A DNA stretch of 64,000 nt from Acanthochlamys bracteata (taxonomy: Eukaryota > Streptophyta > Magnoliopsida > Pandanales > Velloziaceae): contig CM034136.1 in NCBI GenBank assembly GCA_019914995.1, forward strand, positions 7,265,787 through 7,329,786, in the 5' to 3' direction. Shown here one piece after another: positions 1-11,294 of the stretch. Both the position numbers and the translations under genes were made by a program. Within the stretch, counting starts at the first letter, position 1. Every line of letters starts with the position of its first letter. The notes under the pieces were generated by a model. The model was given only the letters and a program-made list of their open reading frames with translations. It searched no databases and had not been told where the DNA came from.

Positions 1-706
1 GCTTGCAAATGGCTCGATCAGATGACACGCAAAGAGTCCAACAAAGATGTGCAATACCCAATTTTTAAAAATTACGAAAAGCAAAAAGCTAAAATAGACT
101 GCAAAGATTGACTTGTTAAAGCTGTCCAATTGAACTTTGGCCACCGAGAGGGAAACCTCATGGAAGCTAAATAGAACCTCAATTCAAAAATATGAAATCA
201 TTACGGTGTTACTTCTAAAGAAAAGACTACAGAGATCAAATGCTCAATCCTGTGCCACCCTTCCTGCATAGATACCAAGGACCTGCTAAGGTGTTAACTT
301 AATGGCAAAGGCTGTCACATAAGTCATATAACACACTGTCTGTTGGATTAGCTAGTGTGTAGCGCTGCATGTCAAGTTGAAATTAGAGTCATCCCATATC
401 TCCTGCAGAACAGGAGATCATATATACAATAAGCTAAAAAAGAAATATTGTATGGGTGAACACAAACGACTATATGCATATTAGCTAGTTCATATTACAC
501 AGCAGGTGGAAAACAAGTCAGCAATGCAGCTTTCCCTAAGATGACTAAGGAGATATTAATGATGTGGCTAAGAATTAAAGTTACTATCTTTTTAAATATG
601 GACCTAAGCAACTTTCAACTAGCTTATTCCTTCCCTACAACCAACTACCAAAAGTTTCAACAAGATCAGCAATATACTGAATATATACAAAGGATATGTT
701 AGTTAC

Positions 707-1841
707 CTTGCACACAGGTTGAGGCTTGCAAGAGTTGAATCGAGTAGGTAGACAGCTTAGATAATGGCACCATGAGCAACGCTCATTCAAATCGACTCCT
801 TCAGAAAGCAGCATCAGACCGAAAACAAAACCTGCATAATTCAAAATTAAGACAAACATTAGGAGCATGTAAACCACAGGTTCAGTATCCAAAATATGTT
901 AATGTTGAAAGATGATAGAAGCCATGTTCTACATAGCCTTAACATGAGACAACCATTTGATTAGTAGTAACAAGATGTGTTGCCATGAAACTGAAGAAAC
1001 TCTGAGAGCAGATAATTAATCAAAGAGATCAATTTAATAACATAGACTTCGATGACAAAAACAGAAAGATCAAGCTAAAAGATGAACACTACGAATATGC
1101 TTGGTTATATTCCTGAAAGAAGATTGCAAACAGAGAAGGGTGCAAAAAGCAAATTGTATACTAATCAGTTGCATTAACAATTATGCCTGTTCTTTGCCTT
1201 TTGCTTAAGTTTACAAACGAACTAAACACTTCCGGAAGATAGACTTATATTATGAAACAGAAAATCATAAATGATAAACAGAGCCATAAGAAGCACTCAC
1301 CCTGCAATGACTAAGATGGCTGCAGTTACCCATAATACGTATTGATATGTCTTAAATTTCCGCCTTGAGGTACCAGAATATGATCCAAGAGGAGTATTTT
1401 TCTGGTTCACATATGCAAAATGCGGACGAATTAGGACCATAAATCCAAGTAAAAAGCCAGTGACAAATCCTCCAATATGAGCAGATTGGTCCACTTTTGG
1501 CAGAAGGCCAACAGCCATATTAATTGCAATAATAAACAATAGCATCAACAGTGCTGCAAGCTAGAATAACAAAAGCACAAAAGTTTGATCAGATTGAAAT
1601 ACACAATAGTAGCCAAGTCAAGATACTAAAGAGATAATAATGCCTTTTTATTTATATACTAATACAAATAATCGAGATAAATATTGAGCATGCAGAGCAA
1701 TGGAGATAGTACCTTATTTGCATATATAGTCCAATTGGTTAGTAGTTCTGACAGCATTGCCCCTAGCAATGCAAACAGAACTCCCGAAGCTCCAACTGAA
1801 ACTTTTGATCGGACAAGAAGTACTGATAACAAGCTGGAACC
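707..1841 (-). pseudogene. Truncated rhomboid-like intramembrane serine protease
   Basis: Three exon-like blocks on the minus strand resemble the C-terminal half of plant rhomboids (RBL1/RBL2 group). The first, 1713-1841, carries the catalytic serine motif GASG followed by [19 protein letters not shown] and ends at a good donor (AAG|GTACTA). The second, 1301-1560, has the second catalytic residue in AHIGGF and an acceptor CTAG|CTTGCAG. The third, 707-831, encodes a last membrane segment and the Cys-rich CSWCHYLSC tail. Rhomboids cleave membrane proteins inside the bilayer, so Ser and His are both still encoded. The first half of the family protein (the early membrane segments and their conserved motifs) is not found in the kilobase upstream. 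With the visible splice sites the join between the second and third blocks is also out of frame by one base. I therefore call it a truncated pseudogene; an unusual live gene with distant or variant exons is the alternative. Confidence 0.65.
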
Positions 1842-2862
1842 ATTGTTTTTTGGTTTACAGGTCAATAAAACAACATAAGCGTTGAGTCCTCATTTGTTTT
1901 TTGCTTATGACATTGCCATGCGACTCAGATGGCTTTCCTAAAATATCGCAACCTCTCTGCGAGGAATCATATGAAGTTGTAAATTTGTTCTAGAGGGATT
2001 GTTCTCTTGTATTCAACTGTATAGAAGGTGTCGGAGCAGCAGCTTTCTTGTAACGACGCAGATTTCTGGCTTGTTAGTGGGACGGATCAGTTGACAGCTA
2101 ACACGCAGGAATTTTTGTCAGCATTAGTTTAGCTAGTGTTGATCTAGATGATCTAATCTAAGCATGTAACTCCCCTTAAGCAGGAAGCGTTGTATTTATC
2201 TATAGCCTTTATCTTTATCGCTGTTTAGTTCAATAGTAGATGCCATTTCATGGAACTGATGTAACAGAACTTTTGGTTTTGGGAGCAGGGCTGTAACTTA
2301 CCAAGGGTATATTGCCCATGGTTGTAGCCTCTGCTGGATGGAAAAAAAGGAATGTAACTATTCAAATTTCAAGCTCTGAAGTAAAGTAGAAATTGTCAAG
2401 TGGCCTGAGAACAAGAATCGACTCTAGATGATCCAGTGTAGACTTTGGTCCAACTTGGTGGAGTTGCATTGCAGTCTCATAAAAGAAGTGGAAAAGCAAA
2501 CCCAAATATACCATTAAATAATGTTGTCACCAAATATACATATCCAAATATTGCAGACGCTTCATAGGTGATTGTGTGAGTCAAAATCTTAAGAAGCTCT
2601 GTCAGTGAGTTCTTTAAAAGCTTATTTTAATTTTAATTTTTTATTTTTTTGATAAAATATTCTATAAAATTTATTTAATAATTAAAAATATAAATATTAT
2701 TATGTAAAAAAATTATTATTTTTTATTTTTATTAATTTTTTTAAATAAAAAAATATAACTCGTTTATTAAAATAAAATAAAAATATTTTTAATTTTAAAA
2801 AATTACTCCAAACACACTCAAGACTTTTTACAGCAAACAGTAAAGTTCTAAGGGTGAAAGAG
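1842..2862. other. Gene-free stretch with AT-rich repeat
   Basis: No coding exon is recognised here, including the missing 5' half of the rhomboid gene. Roughly 2610-2825 is an AT-rich block ending in CTCCAAACACACTC. It resembles the other MITE-like elements of this window. Confidence 0.5.
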
Positions 2863-3447
2863 TTACATGGGAGCGGCACTAGGCTTGCAAGGAGTTGGAA
2901 CTGCAGCTTGGTCTGCTGCTCTTACCAATATTGCGTGGGCAGAGAGAACACGGTCAAAGAGCTCCTGGGGCACCGGTTCTCCTCTACGCAACTGAGGGGA
3001 TTGCACCAAAGTCTTCCGTTTATCCTAAAATAACAAATGGAAACAAACAGCAAGTAGTTTTGCAAGTAGGATTAAGCATATTTCCTACAAGAATAACTAC
3101 CAAGTCATCATCTTTTAAGAAGTAACTTCTGCATTCATATGTTAACCTTAAAACTACATTGAAGAAGAGTTGGTTCTAACTACTTAAACAACGAAGTAAC
3201 GCAATCCTATTGTACCTTCAAGTCTATGTAAGTTCGGTGGTTATAGCATTGTCAAAAGCTCGGAGTTTGACATCTTTCCACCTGTGCAAGAAAGTCAAAC
3301 AATCTTAGATACGAGTAGAAAAAAAACAGGTTTGGTGACTCTTTGCAAGAGGTTCAAAGATTAGCAATCTACCTTCCAGTACAAAGCTTCTCTACTGCCT
3401 GAATTTGTGCTTCAACTTCTGCAACAGAGAAGAGTGTCCTAGTGCGA
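2863..3447 (-). pseudogene. Relic of telomere-repeat-binding (TRP/TBP-type) Myb domain
   Basis: Three consecutive exons of the C-terminal single-Myb region of plant double-strand telomere-binding proteins are preserved. Block 3373-3447 encodes VAEVEAQIQAVEKLCTGR. Block 3216-3281 encodes WKDVKLRAFDNA, then, after two surplus bases (AT), NHRTYIDLK. Block 2863-3024 encodes DKRKTLVQ, then RRGEPVPQELFDRVLSAHA, and ends in TAA. Splice borders are intact (AG|GT, CAG|G, TTAG|GAT). The family binds TTTAGGG arrays through the Myb third helix, VDLKDKW. Here the conserved Trp reads Arg, the 2-base insertion breaks the frame, and the long N-terminal part is absent. It is a dead 3' fragment of a duplicated gene rather than a processed copy, because introns remain. 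Confidence 0.8.
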
Positions 3448-3728
3448 CACTGGACGACGTCAGGCCGCTTTGGTTTTCACACAGGAGTTAGAGCATGCAC
3501 ATCCCATTCGTCGCTTGCGCAGCTGACCGACATACCGTATGAAGCAACATCTTTCTTTTTTTTAATTCGTCAGATGCCTCCAATATAGGAAAGCTAACCG
3601 ATTGAAGCTTGTAGCAGCATAATCCCTTTGTAGACAGACGGTTATTGGTATAGATGGTATTATTGGCCCATTTGAGGCCTTACAAAACAAATGAAGGAAA
3701 AAAACAAAACCTTCTAGAAGTTAAGGAT

Positions 3729-3801
3729 GGTCCCGGCGGGGCTCGAACCCGCGACCTTCGGCTCATAAGACCAACGCTCTAACCAACTGAGCTACGGGAC
3801 C
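3729..3801 (-). tRNA. tRNA, anticodon read as UAU (Ile)
   Basis: A 73-nt cloverleaf lies on the minus strand. It has a perfect 7-bp acceptor stem (GGTCCCG/CGGGACC), a GCTC/GAGC D stem, a 5-bp anticodon stem with two G-U pairs, and a perfect GCGGG/CCCGC T stem with loop TTCGAGC, which forms the internal B box. The anticodon loop CTTATGA places UAU at positions 34-36, so isoleucine AUA is the direct reading. There is no intron. A T-run on the transcribed strand about 25 bases past the end (3690s) would serve as the Pol III terminator. The tRNA call is firm; the amino-acid identity rests on the loop alignment alone. Confidence 0.93.
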
Positions 3802-5800
3802 TGCCCATTGGAGTGTTTACAAATACTACCAAATGTATCATATTCGATGGACTGTGACAATAGTTTTGTTTAGTTCTAAATTTGTAATAACGGACATAAG
3901 ATAATAGATAGCACTCTGACTAAGATATGAATGATTGCGACTGTTGTGGTTTTGCTAATCGTTTTATTTTTCACTATATAAAAGAGTTATAAAAGTGAGA
4001 GCAGGATTATTTCCTCAATAATTTGAAGAGTTGCGAAAACTTTGAACAAACTAGCTACGTTTACTAAGGTAAGAAAATAGTACTAATAATAATATAAGTT
4101 GGTTTTGATTCGAGAGCCATTAGTCGTTGCCTCGTTGTTAATTTTTCTCACTAAATATTGCGTGCTTAACATTACTAAGCAATCCATTAATGTGTTAATC
4201 TATTATTATAAATTTGTAGTTATCGAAAATTTTCTTCAACCAAAACATAAGGAAACGGTTCGTCATTAATAAAGTAATACCATTTAACGATTAACTAAGA
4301 GGGCGTCTGAAAGTGCTTATGAAATAGAACTTTTCAGAAATAAAAAATATTTTTATTTTTTTTAAAAATGAGCTTTATTTTTTTACTTCAAAAAATAATA
4401 AAAATATGTAATAAAAAAATATTACTGTAGAATTTTTCTACACTTTTTAAATTTTAAAATAAATTTTTTATATATTTATAAAATATGTATTGAAAAATAT
4501 GAAAGGGAGAAAAATTGAAAATTAGTTTTTGAAAAGCTAAACCAAAAGCGCTTTAAATTATTACTTCATATCTAAGAGTTCAATGAATCTTTTCGGGGGA
4601 GAGTTTGGGATTGCTTATAAAAAAAAGCTTTTCTGAAATGGTGTTTGATAATACTTTTGGATAACGTGCTTTTCAATTGAAAAGATTTGAAAATTACTGA
4701 ATTATTCTTTGATATTTTGAATTAGTTATTGATGTATATTTACTAAATTATTGATGCTATTTTGAATAAAAGATTTACTTAAAAAATATTATATTTAATA
4801 AAATAATTTTGTATTAAATTTTCTTTTAAAATAAAATACTTAAATTAATTATTTTATATAAATATCTGTTTAAATTAAAATTATTATTATTTTGTAAAAT
4901 AATTTGTTAAATAATTATTTAAAATATTTGTTAAATAATTGATAATTAAATAATTTATTAAATATTGAATAAATTGTTAGATATTTAATAATTTTTTAAA
5001 ATTATTTTAAATAATATTTGTTTTCTTTTTATAATTATTTTAAATAATATTTATTTTGAAATTAAATTTATAATTTAAATAGAATAGCGTTTTGATTAAA
5101 TACAGTAGTTCGAGCCGCGTTTCATCAAACATTTCCGAACAAGTATCTTTACTATATAGTGTGTTTGGAAACAAAAATTTCCGCAAACCTACTACCAAAC
5201 ACACCCTCGGTCGTGGATCCACAAAAGATTCTAAAATAAAAGATTCATTTCAATCACTAGAACAAAAGAAAGAAGAAAATTCAAAAGTTAATTAATTTTT
5301 AATATAGTTATTATTATAACATTTCTTTTTCAGATTAATAATAATCGGAATGTGAGCTTCTGGTGTACCTTCGGAGGCGTTTGGAGATCTTTAAAAATAT
5401 TTTTACAAAATAATTAATAATTTTATTTTATTCTAAGAAGTATATTATTTTTATTTTAAATTAAATAATAATAATAATATATTATTACTAAAATTTTTAA
5501 ATAAATTTAGTAAAAATTTATGAATTTTTTATTAAAATATAAATATAAATTAAAAAAATTATTTTTTCAAACAAAATACGGAACCGCTCTTAGCCTCTCC
5601 AACAAACTAAACTATTCCACGGCGCCTCGGACACGTTAAGCTGAAATCGTTCCCGAGCGCAAATAAATCGCGTAGTAGCTACGTGGCGGGGCGGGGGGAC
5701 TCGTGGGGTTGGATAAAGACACGTTTCAAACGAAGAGCTTTACCACCCCTGAATGGTATGCCTGGGTCTCGCCATTGAAAGAGCGGCGGGAAAACTTTGT
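3802..5800. other. AT-rich intergenic region
   Basis: No gene is seen. 4301-4553 is a MITE-like element (listed separately). A second partial start of the same family lies near 4600 (gtttgggattgcttat). 4680-5090 is almost pure A/T. 5580-5800 becomes GC-richer as it approaches the GRAS gene and contains a G-rich stretch at 5687-5711 (runs of 4, 6 and 4 G). Confidence 0.6.
4301..4553 (+). mobile_element. MITE-like element, family A
   Basis: About 250 bp, opening with gggcgtctgaaagtgcttat and closing with aaaagctaaaccaaaagcgc. The two ends are imperfect inverted repeats around an A/T-only core with no ORF. A near relative with the same ends and core order lies at 31087-31347, which marks this as a dispersed non-autonomous element. 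Confidence 0.6.
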
Positions 5801-6824
5801 GCTCCATTAACCAGTCTCCTCTTTTGTGCTGTCACTCTTTCAGTGGGCGGCAATCTATAACCAGTGATAACGACCCTCGTGAAAGACCAACATAGTCGTC
5901 CGAATTTAATACCGAACTCTCAGAATAGCAGTTTAGTGATCGTTGTAAACCGCAGGTATCGAACTGTCCGTTTAGTTTTACCGGAATGTTACAAGTCGGG
6001 TTGGACCTGGGTGCTCGTGAGTTTCTGTTTCCTGGAAGCTTCGACCCCGCGTGAATGAAGAGATCGTTGGGGTTCTGTTAGTTTAAAAAAAATTTGTTTT
6101 TCTTTTGTTGGTATGTTTTTGTTTCTGGATCTCTGGTGATTCCTTCTTCTTCTTTTTTTTCCCATAAGAAAAGTTTGAGGACCAGATCGATCAAAGCTAA
6201 AAGCTTTCAGTTATCTTCACCCTCGTTTTGAAAGCTGAAGCGAAACTTCTCGTTGGGTTTCAATAAATGATATCTCTCTGCTATCTGGTACCAATTTCTA
6301 CCGTTGTTGAAGTTCTTTTCATTTGAACCATTCTTTTTCGTTGAGTTTGAAGTAGGACTGGTTTGTTCACAGGAATTTTTATCTAAAGGTGATGTCTTTG
6401 AAACTCTTTTTTTTAGTTCATCAATTTTTATTTCTACTCTCTGGTATCAATTGCTACTATTTTTTTGGTGTCTTTTTGGCTTCCTTTTTTAATCTAGTAT
6501 GGTTGTTTTTCAATGAGTTTTTAGAAGGAAGTAGTTTTTCAGCAAGTATTTCATCTAAATTTATGGTCTTTGGAACATTTGCCGTTGTTGTTCTTCAATT
6601 TCTACGAAGAATGTTTTTGTTGGTCTTTATTAAGAATCTTAATTCTACGAATCATTTGTTTTTTGTATGCTTCTTGATCATTTTCTTAGTTATTTTCCAA
6701 GTTATGCTTGACTCTTCTTCTTGTAGGTGTAAATTTGATAGCTTGGATTTTTGTAAATTTATAATCTTTTTGTTTATTTATGCCAGAATTTTATGAGAGC
6801 CTCTGAATTGGATTAGTTAAAGTT
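5801..6824 (+). other. 5' leader of the GRAS gene
   Basis: The stretch is T-rich and contains only a spurious Phe/Leu-rich reading frame. A strong intron acceptor (TTCTTCTTGTAG|GTG, AG at 6725-6726) precedes the start codon by about 100 bases. This suggests a 5'UTR intron that covers much of 6.1-6.7 kb. The matching donor could not be fixed. Confidence 0.45.
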
Positions 6825-9338
6825 ATGATGAAGAATTCAATTATAATGGATCCAATTCATCAAAATTTCGCCAACAAGAGAGATGGATTCAATTATGATG
6901 ACTTCTACCCTGCTCACAATTATCCAAATGGTTATGTTTCGGGAGATCACCAATCTTATATCTTACAAGAGCCCCAGTTCTTGAATGATCAGAACCATAC
7001 CCTGCAGAACTTCGTAAATCAGAACAATCTCACGCATAATCTTTTTAACTGGAACAATCCGATTCGCAACTTCTCCAATCAAAACAACTTCGTAGGTCAT
7101 AACAGTCCCATGCTCAACTTCTCAAACCAAAGCAATTCAATCGAGAATCCTTGTATATCATCTGGCCTTGAAGTTCCTAGAGTAAATCGTGCTATTTCAA
7201 CTGCCACGAACGCTAAAGAAGGGATCCCGGATGACTCCGAGATATTCTCAGATGCGAATCTGAACTATATCAGCCAGATGCTCTCGGAGGAAGACATCGA
7301 TGAAAAGGTCAACGTTTGCCATGAACAAGCGGCAATCAGTGCTGCAGTGAAACCCTTTTATGATATCCTGAATGAGAACTATATGACTTCTCCAGATCAG
7401 CCGCCGTATGATTCTGGTCTTGGTTTTGACAGCCCTGAGGATAACAAGTATGGGGGTAGCTTCAGCTGTGGCAGTAACGGCGGGGTTGTTGATACTGTTT
7501 GGCCTAACGATTCTCTCGAGTATGTACTGCCCCAAGTGGTACCTGTTGCGTCTGGTTTATCTTCTCTGACCTCAGTTAGATCATCGAGCATATCGAGTGA
7601 TTATTCTTCAAAGTCTTCATTCAGCTCTCCGGCTGTTAACCTTGATTACTCTTCCAAGCCTTTGTCTGGTAATGTAAATGTAATAGGCAATGCTGCAGAA
7701 GAAGCTGATCAGCAGACGAGTTTTACTGGGACTCCAAGTATGTTTATGGACATACAATCTTCTTGGCAGTTCAGGAAGGGTCTGGAGGAAGCACAGAAGT
7801 TTCTTCCAAGTGATCAGAAGCTAGTGGTCGACGTTGATGCAATTGGTTTCTCAGTTCCGCAAGCATCAAAAGTAGAATTAAGATCTGTTGAGGTAAAGCC
7901 AGAGAAGGAGGAGCAGGAATACGCAGTTTATGGGTCGAAAGGTCGAAAGAATCGTTACTATGAGGATCTTGATTCACAAGAAGGAAGAGGCGGGAAGCAG
8001 ACAGCTGTATCTTTTGAGAATGTTACTCTTCGGTCTGAGATGTTTGATAGTGTTTTGCTCTGTAGGAAAGGCAGAGGTGAAGGAGTCGGGGAAGCTCTTC
8101 GCAAAGAATTGAAGGAAGAAATGATTAAGAACTCCCAGACTGTTCAGTCTAAATCGAATGTTGGAAAGGCCCGTGGGCAAAAGCAAACGAAGAAGGAGGT
8201 GGTTGATCTTAGAACCCTACTCACCCACTGCGCTCAAGCAGTTGCAGCTGATGATCGTCGGAGCGCATATGAACTACTGAATAAAATCAGGCAGCATTGT
8301 TCCGCTTTTGGAGATGGTTCACAGAGGCTTGCGCAGTGCTTGGCAGATGGGCTGGAGGCACGCTTGGCAGGCACAGGGAGCCAGATCTACAAGTCCGTTT
8401 TGGCAAAACGACCAACAGCCACTGACGTACTAAAAGCTTACCAGCTGTATCTTGCTGCTTGTCCTTTCAAGAGAGTGTCACATTTTTTTGCAAGCCAGGC
8501 AATAATGAGTGTAACGGAGAATGCATCAAGGGTTCACATTGTAGATTTTGGTATATATTTTGGTTTCCAGTGGCCGGCACTCATTCAACGCATCTCCGGT
8601 AGAGAAGGTGGACCACCAAAACTTCGTATTACTGGTATTGATGTACCCCAACCAGGATTCCGACCAACTGAACGAATAGAAGAAACTGGGCGACGCCTAG
8701 AGGAATATGCACAGGGTTTCAATGTTCCCTTTGAGTACAACTCGATTTCGTCTAAATGGGAGGACATTCGAGTTGAGCATCTCAAGATTGAAAAGGATGA
8801 GGTGCTAATCGTTAATTGCTTGTATCGTTTCAGAAATCTTGTGGATGAGACAGTAGTTGTGGACAGCCCGAGGAATAAGGTCCTGAACACAATCGGGAAG
8901 ATGAATCCCAATATTTTCATCCATGGGATTGTGAATGGATCTTATAGTGCGCCATTCTTTGTGACGAGATTCAGGGAGGCTCTCTTTCACTACTCTGCAC
9001 TTTTTGACATGCTTGAGAACAATGTTCCAAGGGAGGATCCACAGAGGATGCTAATAGAAAGGGATCTCTTCGGAAGGGAGGCAATGAACGTCATTGCTTG
9101 CGAAGGTTCAGAAAGGGTCGAAAGGCCTGAGACATACAAGCAGTGGCAAGTGAGGAATTTAAGGGCAGGGTTCAAACAGCTACCTCTGGATCCTGCCACC
9201 GTGGCAATTATAAGGGAAAAGGTTAAGAGTGTCTATCACAAAGATTTTGTCGTAGATGAAGATAGTAGATGGCTTCTGCAAGGCTGGAAAGGGCGTATCA
9301 TCTATGCAATCTCTACTTGGAAGCCTAACAGTAATTAG
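6825..9338 (+). CDS. GRAS-family transcription regulator, LISCL/SCL14-like
   Basis: One uninterrupted frame of 837 codons encodes a GRAS protein, a plant nuclear transcriptional co-regulator. The GRAS domain fills residues about 459-833. It begins with LRTLLTHCAQAVAADD (leucine-heptad region I), followed by VHIVDFG near residue 569 (the VHIID core), RVERPETY near 762 and the SAW end WLLQGWKGRIIYAISTW near 815. The long acidic, Ser-rich N-terminus and the conserved C-terminus place it in the LISCL subfamily (SCL9/14/33 type), whose members act in stress and detoxification responses or meiotic expression. Residues 61-105 carry imperfect Asn-rich repeats of the form NFxNQNN. The listed start is the first ATG; the family usually begins at MDP, so Met8 (6846) is an equally good start. 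No introns in the coding part, as is usual for GRAS genes. The domain call is certain; the exact subfamily member is not. Confidence 0.95.
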   Translation: MMKNSIIMDPIHQNFANKRDGFNYDDFYPAHNYPNGYVSGDHQSYILQEPQFLNDQNHTLQNFVNQNNLTHNLFNWNNPIRNFSNQNNFVGHNSPMLNFSNQSNSIENPCISSGLEVPRVNRAISTATNAKEGIPDDSEIFSDANLNYISQMLSEEDIDEKVNVCHEQAAISAAVKPFYDILNENYMTSPDQPPYDSGLGFDSPEDNKYGGSFSCGSNGGVVDTVWPNDSLEYVLPQVVPVASGLSSLTSVRSSSISSDYSSKSSFSSPAVNLDYSSKPLSGNVNVIGNAAEEADQQTSFTGTPSMFMDIQSSWQFRKGLEEAQKFLPSDQKLVVDVDAIGFSVPQASKVELRSVEVKPEKEEQEYAVYGSKGRKNRYYEDLDSQEGRGGKQTAVSFENVTLRSEMFDSVLLCRKGRGEGVGEALRKELKEEMIKNSQTVQSKSNVGKARGQKQTKKEVVDLRTLLTHCAQAVAADDRRSAYELLNKIRQHCSAFGDGSQRLAQCLADGLEARLAGTGSQIYKSVLAKRPTATDVLKAYQLYLAACPFKRVSHFFASQAIMSVTENASRVHIVDFGIYFGFQWPALIQRISGREGGPPKLRITGIDVPQPGFRPTERIEETGRRLEEYAQGFNVPFEYNSISSKWEDIRVEHLKIEKDEVLIVNCLYRFRNLVDETVVVDSPRNKVLNTIGKMNPNIFIHGIVNGSYSAPFFVTRFREALFHYSALFDMLENNVPREDPQRMLIERDLFGREAMNVIACEGSERVERPETYKQWQVRNLRAGFKQLPLDPATVAIIREKVKSVYHKDFVVDEDSRWLLQGWKGRIIYAISTWKPNSN

Positions 9339-9862
9339 TAGGATTCATTGCTGGTGCTTTTTATTGCATCACGCATAAGAAGTCCACACCATCTTCTAGT
9401 CCTTCCTACTTGTTTGCTTTGGGTCTCCACCTAGTGAACAAAAGGTGAATCTCAAATGCTTTCTATGCTCTCCAAATGTTCTGATCTTGGTGTTTTGATG
9501 CATAAATCAACCTGTAAACAACTTCACGAATCTTGTTATCGGTGATGCAGGTAACTGGATACTGAACTTTGGAATGTAAAATGGAAGTTTTGCATGGTTG
9601 TTTCTTAGAAGATGGCATTGCTGGAGCCAGGATTTCTATTTAGTTAGGCGAAGTCGAAATATGAACAGGGTTTTAGAAACAGTTAACGTATTAACATGAT
9701 ATCTGTAGCATCTGTTCTTATATTGTAACAGCATCTCTACTATATTGTATTGCGTCAAAATTGGAAAAACATAAGACTGGTGTTGTCGTTGTTTAATAGT
9801 AGGACAAACTTCCCGTTGTTGCTCTGAGTGTTTGTTGTACCTGTTTCGAGCAATGGTTTATA

Positions 9863-10060
9863 AGAGCGTTTGAAGTACTTTTAAAATAAAAAGTATTTAT
9901 ATTATTTTAAAAAAATAAAAATATATATAATAAAAAATTTTATTACGTAAATTTTTTTATATTTTTTTAAAATTCTAAATAATTTTTTAAATATTTATAA
10001 AAAATATATTAAAAAATATAAAATAAAAAAATGAAAAATTATTTTTTAAGTAAGTAATTC
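9863..10060 (+). mobile_element. MITE-like element, family A
   Basis: It opens with agagcgtttgaagtactttt and continues with the A/T-only core shared with the 4.3, 29.8 and 31.1 kb copies. The distal end is eroded. Confidence 0.5.
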
Positions 10061-11294
10061 CGATATGTAAATATAATTCGTGTTAGAAATTCAAGAGTTG
10101 CTCATGAGGTTCCATTGATGTAAAGACGTTACAGGCGCTATCCTGGGAACCTGTTCATCTACCTTGCACTCGGTAGTACATTTCCAAAAACATGAAATTT
10201 TGCTCATCAAAAAACAGGAAACGCAACAGCTTATGAGAATTACCTTTGTTTTGAAGTATATGGATAGAAACAGCGACCCAAAACTATGGTAGGTCCTTTC
10301 TCTTGGTTTCTTTGCTAACACAAGTACACGACAACAAATAGTGATTACAACATCAACAGATGGGTGAACAAAAAGTGGATATTATTCATTTCCCACGATC
10401 GAAGAGTCGAGTGCCGCTATCAGTAATGATCAATGCGGAAATTGGGGATTTAAATTCAAACAAACCTGTACAGTAATGATCAAGCCAAACGAACCTGTAC
10501 AGCTGGTACAGCCCTTCCAAGGTCATCGGATTACGTCTCCACTAAATTTTGTCATGTTCTGAAGCAACAAAGTTCGCCATTATCGTTGAGTTGGATCTAG
10601 CGCTTGGGATTATTTTGGGCATTTTACCAATTCATTAAACTCATTATTTTTCGAATTTAATTTTAATATAAATAAATAAATAATTTAAAATAAAATAATT
10701 TTATTAAAAAAATATTTTTATTTAATTTAAGATTTATTTTTAATATAAAATAATATAATATTTTAATATTTTTTATTTTAATTTATTTTTTAAAATAAGT
10801 TTGTTTCAAGGTAAACTAACTTAAGCTTTGTTCAAATATATCCAACTATAGACAAATATTGATTTGAGAGGTACAGAACTGTCAATGTCTCTCCTAAGTG
10901 GTCAAAGAGCCCAGAGTCCTCCAGATTCTGGCGCAAGCATTGAAAATCTTTCAACAAATACGGAACTGATTTAAGATGCTGTTCGGCTAAATTTTTTAAT
11001 TTTAATTTTATAATATTTTTTATAATCTTTCTCATAGCATCTTTTGGTCCAGGATAGTACACAACCACAGGTATGTTTGCTCGACTATTTAGTGACTTTC
11101 TACTACCAAAAAGTCACCTTTGGATGACTTCTTATATCTATTTCCACAAGTTCATTGCCCAAAAGATTCACTATAATGCAGAAACTTTGCGATTACAAAT
11201 TCAGCAACCAAAAACTCGGATAAGACCGATGATATTGATAGATAAAATAAGATTACACATGTAAAACAATGCAGGTGGCGTTTTCAAGCAGTCT
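10061..11294. other. Intergenic, no recognised gene
   Basis: Small frames occur at 10091-10321 and 10832-11068 on the minus strand, but neither resembles a known protein nor shows a convincing exon structure. 10640-10800 is another A/T-only block. The last 300 bases are probably 3'UTR and downstream sequence of the MPP6 gene. Confidence 0.5.

Noticed and set aside
6389..6796. 135-codon Phe/Leu-rich frame before the GRAS gene
   Set aside because: It lies in T-rich leader or intron sequence, has no domain pattern, and its composition simply reflects T-richness.
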